Below, one piece after another: positions 10,641-19,979 of a stretch of 64,000 bases of DNA. The stretch spans positions 885,079-949,078 of the forward strand of contig WELB01000021.1 in assembly GCA_009602725.1 (NCBI GenBank), in the 5' to 3' direction. A program made the translations under genes and the position numbers. This DNA is from Spirogloea muscicola (Eukaryota > Streptophyta > Zygnematophyceae > Spirogloeales > Spirogloeaceae). How positions within the stretch are numbered: the stretch's first letter is position 1; each line of letters begins with the position of its first letter. The notes beneath the pieces were generated by a model. The model searched no databases and was not told the origin of the DNA. It saw only the letters and a program-made list of their open reading frames with translations.

Positions 10641-11045
10641 CTAGTCACAGGCTCGCTCTCCCGGCTTCTGCCGGGCCACTTGACAGGCTACTCGCGTATC
10701 CTGCGCCACATCTGTATCGTCTTTTAAGCGTGGATGTCGAGCGCACCGTCATCACGAATTGCTTGTCCATGAGCCGCCACCAGCAAGGCGCTGTTCTAAA
10801 GCTGGGCTGGCTACCATGGCCACAGCCCCCTGGAATAGCTTCTTCTGCTCGAGCTAGCAGTGCTGACCACATTGTCCAGATGACATATAATCGAATCGCA
10901 TGGTCTGGGTTGGCGGCAAGCGCACATCCTCGATCTGGTGGCACGAACAACATTGCATCGAGATCTCAAGACGCAAGCTACCACCCCTTGCATGTTCAAT
11001 GGACCTGCAACAACCAGACCGCTTGTTCTTGAAGGTAGGGAGTGA

Positions 11046-11216
11046 ATGGATCTGACACAGGAAGCAATCCGTAATTTACACCGAGCCCTATTGCTACTCT
11101 TATTCAGCAGACTAGTTATTTTAAGTATGATGCTGGCGTTATTAAACCTTGTCGACTGCAGCATTGACTTGAATTTCAGAATGCTGGCCCTGATAATCCC
11201 TGCCGACTGCGGCTGA
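11046..11216 (+). CDS. Small hydrophobic ORF, left copy
   Basis: Not recognised. 56 codons from ATG (MDLTQEAIRNL) to TGA. Leucine-rich core RALLLLLFSRLVIL followed by MMLALLNL, so probably membrane-embedded if made. It is divergent from the WRKY gene, about 0.96 kb apart. The right arm copy (54310-54038, minus) reads through the stop position (TGC-GGC-AGA in place of TGC-GGC-TGA) and has 90 residues. It could equally be chance in young duplicated DNA. Confidence 0.3.
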   Translation: MDLTQEAIRNLHRALLLLLFSRLVILSMMLALLNLVDCSIDLNFRMLALIIPADCG

Positions 11217-11924
11217 GAAAGTCATGTGCTTCGAATGGCCCCCATCGCGCCCATCCTACATAGTCCAATGCATGAGCAGATGTTCACAGTCAAGGATTCG
11301 CTGGTCCAGTCAAGATGATGCACGATGACATGAGAATTATTTGTGCTATCACAGCCAAGGGCGTTCCCTGAGGTACAGCACATGGAGCTGTACGTTTATG
11401 AACGGCACATTACTGTCAATGCTCGCATTTACGAGACTGATACTGAAAATGAAATTTACATGGTATGATAAAGTGACAATAGAATCAACAGTCCTCTTGC
11501 ACTTTCGAAAACTGCGTGTATTGAGAAAATAGAAGGCCAAAGTGGCCAAGTACCACGGCAAGCACATCTGTTGACGTACTTCACCCACTGAAAATGCACC
11601 CGATCATCATCTACGGGTCAGCCCGAAGAGGTCGCGAATCGATGCCTGAATATTGGATGGCAAATCCAAGCCATTCTGCCACCAAGTAGAGCTCGCCCAG
11701 CTTTCTGGTGCTAAGCATGAGCCTGAGCACGCTGCAAAACGGCCGACACACGATGGAGCAAATACGGAAATTATGCAGCTGGCAAGCCCATCTTGGCCGG
11801 AAGCACATCTTGCGCGTCCTGCATAGCATAGACTGGCAAAATTCAAGGAGGGTGTGGAAAGGAGGACCTATACAGCCAAAGATATCGACTGCAGCTGAGA
11901 ACGCCGAGCGATCGCGAGAGAGAG

Positions 11925-12145
11925 CGAGGAAGGGAGAGAGACGGATATAGGAAAAAAGGGAGAGAAGAATAGAGAGGGAGAGAGAGGGAGGAGAAAGAGT
12001 GAGGGGGGGGAGAGAGAAAGACAGAGAGAGAGAGAGAGACAGAGAGAGAGAGAGGGAGAGGGAGAGGGAGAGAGAGAGGGAAGGGGGAGGGAGAGGGAGA
12101 GGGAGAGGTAGAGAGGGCGAGAGGGAGAGCGAAAGAAAGCTGAAG
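11925..12145 (+). repeat. GA microsatellite, left copy 1
   Basis: About 220 bp of GA/GGGA units with scattered interruptions. The order of interruptions is almost the same as in the CT tract at 53228-53460 in the right arm, but different from the GA tract after the gap at 14146-14345. Confidence 0.9.
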
Positions 12146-13024
12146 CCTCTGAGGCATCTGTGATTTTCCAACGCTGCATAAAGGCATTTGCGTTCCTCCT
12201 AATGCTGCCTCTGCACTGCAGCAATCAACTCCACAATTGGCGCTGATTGCTTTTGACCAAGTGCATGTCGTGTGTAAGTCTTCGCCAAAATCGGAAGTTT
12301 GGGCTTGCGTGATTGCTGCCTTCTGAAACGTGTTATCAATGCTGGGAAGGCGTGGTGTGAGCTCGTGGTTCAGTATTGCACAGGGAGTAACATGTTTTGA
12401 GGGACGGAGGGCCAAAGTGACCAGAAACAAAGGCAAGCACATGCATATTGTGCAGGGCAAAGCACAGGCAGGTGAAGAGGGGCCAGGCGTGACCAGAACG
12501 AGCCCGGTGATTGTGTGCAGCAGCAAGCCCGGTGTTGCAGCCATGACGTCGGTCGCCAAGTATGGGCTCGAGAAGGTGACATGAGGCTTTACCTGCATCA
12601 GCAATGTGCTTGCTTGGAGGCAGCCGTTGTCAGCCCCGCCTTGCTATCCATTGGTACAGCGCTTGGCCCGTGCGCTCTGCTGTGGACGCCGCAGGTTGCT
12701 CAATGGCCGCTTGTTTGCTGCCTGAACGATGGCAGTGGGCAATGACCATCCTCCACTCTGCGCCTCCCGGGGTGTGGCCGTCTTGGCTTCGTGCCTCGAC
12801 CCTGACGGGGCGGCCGCTTTGTCGCCCCAGGTCTCTGTCCACGCTCACATTTGTACAACGATTCCAGGCCTGCACTCCGAAGAGACGGGAAAGCTGGGAG
12901 GATAAGTCGAGTAGGCGGCGGCCATGGACGCGGCAGCGCGTCGCGACGAGCTTGAAGAATTGCAGCTGCTGAACTAAAGAGCGTTTGTAAAAGCCAGCCA
13001 GGTGCATAGAGCAGGGCGCTGCCT

Positions 13025-13100
13025 GGACGACATAGGGCCCACGGCTCCACATCGGGCCCACGGCTCCATATCGGGCCCACGGCCCGCCATCGGGCCCACG
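13025..13100 (+). repeat. 18-bp GGGCCCACGGC minisatellite
   Basis: Four units of about 18 bp built on ATCGGGCCCACGGCTCC. The same array is at 15234-15309 in tandem copy 2 and, inverted with small changes, at 52262-52335 in the right arm. Confidence 0.8.
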
Positions 13101-13479
13101 GCCAGCCCAGCTTGTCGGTGGTACGTCGACCCCTGCGCGCGGGGTGAATGCGCCTGATTGGGCGGAAGGACCTCGCCCGGCCGCCCGTTGACCTCCAAAT
13201 GGGAGCTTGTGGGAGGGAGCGGTTGACCCGACGGAGACTTCACCTTCGAATTGGATTGTGGAGCGCACGTTTCTCCAGCTCCTCGGTGCCCTCCTCGGCA
13301 AGCAAGGTCCCCGCCCTTGTCTTGGATAGCGCTGCGTTGGGCAGCTCGCTGCCTGCGCGTGCAGGAAGCAGCGGCAGAGAGGCGCAGCTCACACTCCCCG
13401 CTCAAGAGCACACTCCATAGGTCCATATGGCAATGTAATGGGCTGCAAAGGCTCTGCGTGTGTAACATCACCACAGTAT

Positions 13480-13830
13480 TCCACTCAGCGTCCGACACCA
13501 CTGACCAAATGCTTGTGTTATCCGATGCTAAGGACTGCAATGCAGTAGTCAAGCGTGGCTGATTGCTCACGCTTCAGTGAATGCTGTCACCTGATGATAC
13601 ACCAAGGATGTGAACCACGGCTGGATCACCCCTGGAGTCAATACACACTCCATTCCTGAGCAATCGACCACCACAAGAGTACCATGTTTAGTGGCTGCTC
13701 TTGCTTCTGACCTTCAAGCATTTTTACTTGCAATAACACAAGTGCGGACATTCTTGTAGCAGCCCGTGCATGTGAATTACCTTTTTGACTAATCTGCAGC
13801 AACTCACATTGGCAAAGCACTATATGATAG
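13480..13830 (-). other. Gene D segment, left arm (also 15690-16040)
   Basis: Inverted match to 51560-51870 of the right arm, where the plus strand reads MEVLEFSQARAVTEYGTLVV. Here the equivalent minus-strand reading is shorter and disturbed. Probably an exon or exon remnant of gene D. The second left copy, after the gap, is identical. Confidence 0.4.
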
Positions 13831-13915
13831 ATCTTCGTTTCTTTTTTGTGCTTGATGTTCTTCGTACTTCCCCTGGCCCCTTCTCGTCCTTTGTTCATTC
13901 TTTTTTGGGCTGGCT

Positions 13916-14145
13916 NNNNNNNNNNNNNNNNNNNNNNNNNNNNNNNNNNNNNNNNNNNNNNNNNNNNNNNNNNNNNNNNNNNNNNNNNNNNNNNNNNNNN
14001 NNNNNNNNNNNNNNNNNNNNNNNNNNNNNNNNNNNNNNNNNNNNNNNNNNNNNNNNNNNNNNNNNNNNNNNNNNNNNNNNNNNNNNNNNNNNNNNNNNNN
14101 NNNNNNNNNNNNNNNNNNNNNNNNNNNNNNNNNNNNNNNNNNNNN
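13916..14145. other. Assembly gap, 230 N
   Basis: A run of 230 unknown bases. Left edge: a LINE tail. Right edge: a GA microsatellite. Both flanks belong to copies of the same 1.8-kb segment, so the gap sits exactly where two overlapping or duplicated contigs were joined. Confidence 0.98.
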
Positions 14146-14197
<52 letters not shown>

Positions 14198-14345
14198 GGA
14201 GAGGGAGAGGAGAGTGAGGGAGGAGAGAGACAGGGAGAGGGAGAGGAGAGTGAGGGAGGAGAGAGGGAGAGAGAGAGAGAGAGAGAGGGAGGGGGGAGGG
14301 AGAGGGAGAGGGAGAGGTAAAGAGGGAGAGAGGGAGAGAGAAAGA
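14146..14345 (+). repeat. GA microsatellite after the gap
   Basis: About 200 bp, beginning with a pure GA run directly after the N gap, then GGGA-rich. The pattern of interruptions differs from the tract at 11925-12145. Confidence 0.9.
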
Positions 14346-14349
14346 AAGC

Positions 14350-16124
14350 TGAAGGCTTTGAGGCATCTGTGATTTTCCAACGCTGCATAAAGGCATTTGC
14401 GTTCCTCCTAATGCTGCCTCTGCACTGCAGCAGTCAACTCCAAAATTGGCGCTGATTGCTATCACCAAGTGCATGTCGTGTGTAAGTCTTCGCCAAAACC
14501 GGAACTATGGGCTTGCGTGATTGCTGCCTTCTGAAACGTGTTATCAATGCTGGGAAGGCGTGATGTGAGCTCATGGTTCAGTACTGCACAGGGGAGTAAC
14601 ATGTTTTGAGTGACGGAGGGCCAAAGTGACCAGAAACAAAGGCAAGCACATGCATATTGTGCAGGGCAAAGCACAGGCAGGTGAAGAGGGGCCAGGCGTG
14701 ACCAGAACGAGCCCGGTGATTGTGTGCAGCAGCAAGCCCGGTGTTGCAGCCATGACGTCGGTCGCCAAGTATGGGCTCGAGAAGGTGACATGAGGCTTTA
14801 CCTGCATCAGCAATGTGCTTGCTTGGAGGCAGCCGTTGTCAGCCCCGCCTTGCTATCCATTGGTACAGCGCTTGGCCCGTGCGCTCTGCTGTGGACGCCG
14901 CAGGTTGCTCAATGGCCGCTTGTTTGCTGCCTGAACGATGGCAGTGGGCAATGACCATCCTCCACTCTGCGCCTCCCGGGGTGTGGCCGTCTTGGCTTCG
15001 TGCCTCGACCCTGACGGGGCGGCCGCTTTGTCGCCCCAGGTCTCTGTCCACGCTCACATTTGTACAACGATTCCAGGCCTGCACTCCGAAGAGACGGGAA
15101 AGCTGGGAGGATAAGTCGAGTAGGCGGCGGCCATGGACGCGGCAGCGCGTCGCGACGAGCTTGAAGAATTGCAGCTGCTGAACTAAAGAGCGTTTGTAAA
15201 AGCCAGCCAGGTGCATAGAGCAGGGCGCTGCCTGGACGACATAGGGCCCACGGCTCCACATCGGGCCCACGGCTCCATATCGGGCCCACGGCCCGCCATC
15301 GGGCCCACGGCCAGCCCAGCTTGTCGGTGGTACGTCGACCCCTGCGCGCGGGGTGAATGCGCCTGATTGGGCGGAAGGACCTCGCCCGGCCGCCCGTTGA
15401 CCTCCAAATGGGAGCTTGTGGGAGGGAGCGGTTGACCCGACGGAGACTTCACCTTCGAATTGGATTGTGGAGCGCACGTTTCTCCAGCTCCTCGGTGCCC
15501 TCCTCGGCAAGCAAGGTCCCCGCCCTTGTCTTGGATAGCGCTGCGTTGGGCAGCTCGCTGCCTGCGCGTGCAGGAAGCAGCGGCAGAGAGGCGCAGCTCA
15601 CACTCCCCGCTCAAGAGCACACTCCATAGGTCCATATGGCAATGTAATGGGCTGCAAAGGCTCTGCGTGTGTAACATCACCACAGTATTCCACTCAGCGT
15701 CCGACACCACTGACCAAATGCTTGTGTTATCCGATGCTAAGGACTGCAATGCAGTAGTCAAGCGTGGCTGATTGCTCACGCTTCAGTGAATGCTGTCACC
15801 TGATGATACACCAAGGATGTGAACCACGGCTGGATCACCCCTGGAGTCAATACACACTCCATTCCTGAGCAATCGACCACCACAAGAGTACCATGTTTAG
15901 TGGCTGCTCTTGCTTCTGACCTTCAAGCATTTTTACTTGCAATAACACAAGTGCGGACATTCTTGTAGCAGCCCGTGCATGTGAATTACCTTTTTGACTA
16001 ATCTGCAGCAACTCACATTGGCAAAGCACTATATGATAGATCTTCGTTTCTTTTTTGTGCTTGATGTTCTTCGTACTTCCCCTGGCCCCTTCTCGTCCTT
16101 TGTTCATTCTTTTTTGGGCTGGCT
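14350..16124 (+). repeat. Tandem copy 2 of the 1.8-kb segment
   Basis: Second copy of 12150-13915. It carries the same LINE-related reading (minus strand), the minisatellite at 15234-15309 and the gene D segment at about 15.69-16.03 kb. Unlike copy 1 its 5' part does not match the right arm closely. Confidence 0.85.
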
Positions 16125-16165
16125 TTTTCAGCCCCTACCCTCAATGGGCGAGCCCTTTCTCAATA
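16040..16165 (+). mobile_element. LINE tail closing tandem copy 2
   Basis: Tail of the CTTCCCCTGGCCCCTTCTCG type, ending in a hairpin (GGGCTGGC...CAGCCCC) and CTCAATGGGCGAGCCCTTTC. The same tail is cut off by the gap at 13840-13915. Related tails are at 18.36-18.54 and 48.54-48.72 kb on the minus strand. Confidence 0.7.
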
Positions 16166-16189
16166 TGACAGGGTCACTGTCCCAAGGGC

Positions 16190-16690
16190 ACACAGAATGC
16201 AAGATCTAGAATCAAAGAGAACATGCATCCATGCAAGAAAGCACTTGCTCTCTAAGAATAGTGGTAATCTTTTCAAAGTCCTGCTCTTCATCGTGGTATG
16301 AGAAGGTGGTCATGATCATCAGAAACCACCTCGGCCAGCTTAAATGCAGATTTTTCTGAGAGTTGGTGGTGAGATCTGCATGCCTACAATTAGCATTCCC
16401 AGACAAGACTTCTGACCATATCATTGTAAATGTCTAAGCAGGAAGACATGTCAGCTAGCACGCCTTGTATGATTGGAATTATACATGGAAGTGGTGGTGC
16501 ATGACTACATCGCTGGAAAAAGTGTAGAGCTTACTGTTCTCCTTCTTGCTTTTGGCCTAGAGAAGCAGACAGCACCACCATCGTTCTTGGGTCAAGTCTG
16601 TTGTTGCAAAACAAGGTGGAGCCAATCGTTCTCAAGTCAATTGACGGCAGCTGCTGTAAAAGCTCGCCAATAGTCAGGTATACCTTCATA
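16190..16690 (-). CDS. Gene D, left copy, two exons visible
   Basis: Not recognised. A minus-strand exon at about 16680-16545 reads IGELLQQLPSIDL and then VLSASLGQKQEGE and ends at a GTAAGC donor. A later block (16212-16424) reads LSWPRWFLM and FSYHDEEQDFEKITT. Both blocks recur in the right arm on the plus strand with the same spacing (50270-50412 and 50490-50735), which is good evidence that this is a gene rather than chance. In the left copy the first exon is open. The link between the two exons shows stops, so either further introns or decay separate them. Confidence 0.45.
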
Positions 16691-16699
16691 ATCTCCAAA

Positions 16700-17220
16700 A
16701 TCGATCAGTGCTTAAAGGCAATCTGGTCCAGATTTGTATGACCCGCAGGGCAATACAGAAGGGTTTACAGTAAGTCAGACAACATGGATTTGATATACAT
16801 TTGCAGGCACAGCAAACTGCTCAGATTAGGTGACAGAAGGGGCATTGCGAGGCTGCGCTTGAGACTGGCGCTTCCGGGAGGTTTCCTCACCTACATCGTC
16901 CGCGTTCAAGGGATGGCGGCGCTCAAGGAGGTCGCGATGCTCTCCACACGTGGTCGTGCACAGCGTCCGCCGAGACAGGTGCCCCCGCCGTGGACCGCAG
17001 CCTGCGGATAGAGAGAAGCGAGTGTTTAACGAGAAGCTCGCTACTGCAGAACCCCTGCCCAGTGCGGACTGGCAGAAGGGTTTAGGAGGGGCGTTCATGA
17101 AGACGCGGAGGCTCGTCTGCCGAGGGCGTTGGAGACGGGGCTTTTGGCTTTTGGGTATCTACAGTGGGGTTGTGGAGACCCAGCTGGCGGCAAGCGCGCC
17201 GCCGCTCCTGGGGGCGAAGA
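16700..17220. other. Unique stretch, no gene assigned
   Basis: Lies just inside the left arm. Moderately GC-rich after 16.85 kb. Overlapping readings on both strands show no known family. Confidence 0.4.
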
Positions 17221-17224
17221 AAAA

Positions 17225-17810
17225 TCGTGTATTTGAACGAAGGCCAAATGGCCCAGTACAAAGGCAAGCACATCTGAAGACCTACATAACCTACAGCAGG
17301 TTGACCCGCTTAGTAAGCACGGGTCAAAACATAAAGGTCGCTAATCGATGCCTGAATACTAGATGGCAGATACGAAGCCCTTCTGCCACCAACTAGAGCT
17401 CGCCCATCTTTCTGGTGCAAAGCATTCGCCTGAGCACGCTGCAAACAGGCCGAAACTCGTCGTCGCAAGAATGACAGATATGCAGCTGGCAAGCCCATCT
17501 CAGCCGGGAACACATCTGCATGTCGTGTGTAGCCTAGATCTGCAATTTGAAGGAGAGTGTGGAAATGAGGACCTAAGCAGCCAAAATGTCGACTGCCGCT
17601 GGCAGGAGCTGATCCGCAGTGAGCGAAGGGTCGGGGAAGGTGGCTCGGCTTGCAGGGGAAGCAGTGGCGGCGAGAAAGTCGCCAAGTCGTCTCAGCGACA
17701 ATATGGACAGGAAGGGAGGGGGTGGGAAAGGAGGATGCGGCTGCTGACCTTCAGAGAGCGGCTGTAGACGCCAGCCAGATGCATGCGGGGGGTGTTCTTG
17801 ACTTTATCAG
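17225..17810 (-). mobile_element. LINE subfamily 2, 3' end
   Basis: The clearest ORF end of this subfamily: on the minus strand 17513-17310 reads RRRVSACLQRAQANALHQKD, then DGRALVGG, then ASISDLYVLTRAY-stop. This parallels subfamily 1 (MRLAVSLQRSLAFAVH...RAGRALAAAS...SYSDLHLLTRGY). The tail with GATGTGCTTGCCTTTGTACT follows to 17225. The upstream part to 17.81 kb contains MHLAGVYSRSL and matches parts of the long repeat at 11.5-13.1 kb, but lacks its microsatellite. Confidence 0.6.
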
Positions 17811-17884
17811 CGGAGCCACAGGCTAGGCAGCCAGGGCGCTATTACTACCCCCTTGCCGGCAGAGAAACAAGACGGGGAGGGTGG

Positions 17885-18540
17885 GGAAGGGGGAGGAGGG
17901 GGGTGAGAGAAGTGCGCGCCCATAGAGAAGAGGGGCTGGCAAAACCAGCCCAAAAAAGAATGGACAATGTCCAAAGCCAAAGAAAGAGGAGCCGGAAAAT
18001 GGACTACACTACAAAACACTGCAGAACACAGACACGATGCAGGGAAGCTCAGTACCCACGAGTGAGCAACATCAGGTCTGAGTAGCTCGCTGCAGGGAAA
18101 GAGGCACTCAGGCGGCGGCCATAGCACGGCGGCGGCGGCCATAGCGGGGAGGGTGGGGTTGGATTGGTTTGTCGTGAGGGCCCAAGCCCGCCCATGCGCC
18201 CCAGCGTTGTCCAGGTGTCAAGACTTTTCCCGGGCGGCAAGAAGTCGACAAGCCAGTGGACGTTGCCACCGGACATTTGCCGCACGGGGATGCCCTGGAC
18301 CACCAGGTGGGGACTCGCACGGCCACGTCGCCGCTGGCTTCTTCGCCCTCGATGAAGGGCTCGCCCATTGAGGACAGGGGCTGGAAAAAGCCAGCCCAAA
18401 AAACAATGAACACAGGACGAGAAGGGGCCAGGGGAAGAACGTAGAACAACAAGCACAAAAAGAAGCGAAGCAGCTACGAAGCACTCAGTAACCCCTGCTA
18501 AGCAGCCTCAGGTCAGAGAGACTGGTTCCTGGAAGCGGTC
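17885..18540 (-). mobile_element. Nested LINE fragments, three in a row
   Basis: Read on the minus strand: a tail ends at about 18360 (CTCAATGGGCGAGCCCTTC). Directly after it comes an internal coding fragment to about 18150 (MSGGNVHWLVDFLPPGKSL). Then comes another LINE end at 18120-17905 (AASYSDLMLLTRGY-stop near 18050) with its hairpin tail. A near-identical end is at 63.56-63.78 kb. This is the arrangement left by LINEs inserting next to the 3' ends of earlier LINEs. Confidence 0.6.
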
Positions 18541-18554
18541 CCCAACCCTCCCGC

Positions 18555-18662
18555 TAGGCCCCGAAGTCGCTGCTTAGCTCGTAGTCTGGCCCCTTCGAAC
18601 CTTGTCAATTCTTTTCGGGCTGGCTTCTCACAGTCCTTGCCCCCATTGGGAGAGCCACTTTC
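18555..18662 (+). mobile_element. 105-bp LINE-tail unit, third copy
   Basis: CCCCGAAGTCGCTGCTTAGC to GAGAGCCACTTTCTC, with the hairpin near 18617. Same ends as the units at 880-988 and 2228-2338, although it lies outside the duplicated arms. Confidence 0.7.
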
Positions 18663-18841
18663 TCCCGCTGTGGAACTTTTTCCTCTCGCTTCTACCCTCC
18701 CGCCAGGACTAGCCCTGCTTAGACTTCAAGCTCCACCGCGCGGGGCTGTGCCGCTGCCGCCGCTGCCGCCGCTGCTGCCAGAGCTCCGAGTCCAGACACG
18801 ATACAACAACGCCGTGTGCGTCGCCCGCAGCTCGCAGGAGC

Positions 18842-19973
18842 ATGGGCAAGGCCCGGAGCGGCACACAGATGAAGACACTCCAGTGTCACGACTCTAGCAG
18901 AAGCAAGGGTGGCAGGACGAGCCCATTCAAACTTGCTCCACTAACATTAGTAATGTCAACATCAACCAGCCAGGGTGACTGCAGCCAGCCAGCATTGGTG
19001 AGAACAGCCGTCCAAGGACTTGCACTTTGACAGGGAAGCCTGCCTTGCCTTGCAGACAGGTACATCAAGAAGCGCCACATTGCACAAAGTTCCGCACGTT
19101 TACAATGTGGCAATATTGTGCTCACACGACAGACTGCAGGCAGCAGGACTATGTTTATGGCAAATGTGCACAGCACTCATTCTGCTTTTCTGTCTTCTGC
19201 AGCTTCGTACCTCTTGCTTGCTTACTGATATTTTGTATGCGTGCTCTCCTTGAGGGTGATTCGTGTTCGGCATGTCCTGCACCGCAGACCCTCCACAAAG
19301 TCTTCAAGCTCATTGGTGAAGGTATTCTGAGTCAGTGGTCGGTGAAGTCACAGAGCCTCCCTCAGAAAGCCGAGAGTCTCATTCAGCTCTTGAATCAAGG
19401 TTACAATGACATTCAAGCTGCAAAAGCCGAGTTGTTGAAGATGGGCATGACATTGACACCAGCTTGCCTGAAGGCCCTCGAGAGGTTCTTTGAGGCCATG
19501 CAAGAAGCCTCCAGCTCCTGCAGATCCTTCCTTAAGGTGAGGCCATAAGTGCGCAGAGCTTATTTCAACCAGACAATGCGCTAAGGAGTCACGAGCAGAC
19601 GCGAATGCCTTATAGAAATCTGAGGATCAGCAACACCCTCTGACATGAGCATACATTGTCAGCTCCACCATAAAATGAGCTATGGGATTTGACCAATACT
19701 TTGAAGTAAATCCTCGAGCACTTTGCTTCCTCTTTAGCCATTTCCTCTCATTGACCTGATTGCGGAATAAGTAGTGATGCAATGACTGACAATGTGCTGG
19801 ATCACTCTGCAGATGTGGTTTCCAGCCGCCTGCCCTGGGCTTTTGCAAGCAGCGCGTAACGACTTTGTTGTCCAGCACTTTCTGATATTGCGAGCCTTGG
19901 ATTATGAAGCTAAAGGTCACGTCCAGCTTGTGCTGCTGGATACGAATACTCAAAAAAGTCAAGCACTCAAGAG
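18842..19973 (+). CDS. Gene A: hypothetical helical protein
   Basis: Not recognised. A good candidate start is the ATG at 18842 (MGKARSGTQM), downstream of GC-rich DNA. Two firm exons follow: about 19286-19535 (acceptor CACCGCAG, donor GTGAGG; reads KVFKLIGEGILSQW, then KAELLKMGM and ALERFFEAMQEASSSC) and about 19812-19972 (acceptor CTCTGCAG, donor GTATGA; reads LLQAARNDFVVQHFLILRAL, then DYEAKG). Both exons have counterparts in gene B (41.7-43.5 kb) in the same order. The protein is mostly amphipathic helix. Exons between 18.9 and 19.28 kb and beyond 19.97 kb were not resolved. Confidence 0.5.
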
Positions 19974-19979
19974 GTATGA

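Larger units (their letters stand above)
11530..13110 (-). mobile_element. Long LINE-related repeat, left copy
   Basis: Read on the minus strand this begins near 13.1 kb, runs through MHLAGFYKRSL (about 13000) and the CT microsatellite, and ends at 11.53 kb in the conserved tail GATGTGCTTGCCGTGGTACT. The block around 11.61-11.66 kb reads as ASIRDLFGLTRR-stop or similar, the ORF end of LINE subfamily 2. A shorter relative without the microsatellite lies at 17.23-17.81 kb, and the right-arm copy is at 52.35-53.83 kb. Order and strand are the same in all three, which supports one element type. How far coding sequence extends into it is unclear. Confidence 0.55.
12150..13915 (+). repeat. Tandem copy 1 of a 1.8-kb segment, ends at the gap
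   Basis: Repeated at 14350-16124. From about 12.42 kb to the gap edge the two copies appear identical at a constant offset of 2209. Upstream of that they differ by scattered substitutions and a 1-bp indel. The copy ends exactly at the first N with GGGCTGGCT of a LINE tail, while copy 2 continues through that tail. Confidence 0.85.
690..16690 (+). repeat. Left arm of a large inverted duplication
   Basis: This stretch reappears in reverse orientation at about 50.2-63.6 kb. Paired landmarks in order are LINE debris (about 0.7-1.7 kb with 62.7-63.6 kb), gene C (3.0-5.2 with 60.2-61.6), gene E (6.5-7.0 with 58.3-58.8), WRKY (8.15-10.09 with 55.25-57.20), the GA microsatellite (11.9-12.1 with 53.2-53.5) and gene D (13.5-16.7 with 50.2-52.1). 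Coordinates of paired points through the central part add to about 65.35 kb. The left arm is longer because of a 1.8-kb tandem copy, a gap and two 105-bp insertions. Divergence is several percent over most of the length. The outer limit is set where the LINE copies stop matching, so it is approximate. Confidence 0.9.

Noticed and set aside
9914-11032. Long plus-strand open reading (372 codons) opposite the WRKY 5' end
   Set aside because: It is antisense to WRKY exon 1 and its promoter, is Arg/Ala/Pro-rich from GC bias, and the right arm does not keep it open at the same length.
11843-12604. 253-codon reading on minus with a CT-encoded Ser/Pro/Leu tract
   Set aside because: Microsatellite translation in a repeat. 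The same tract is open in all three frames.
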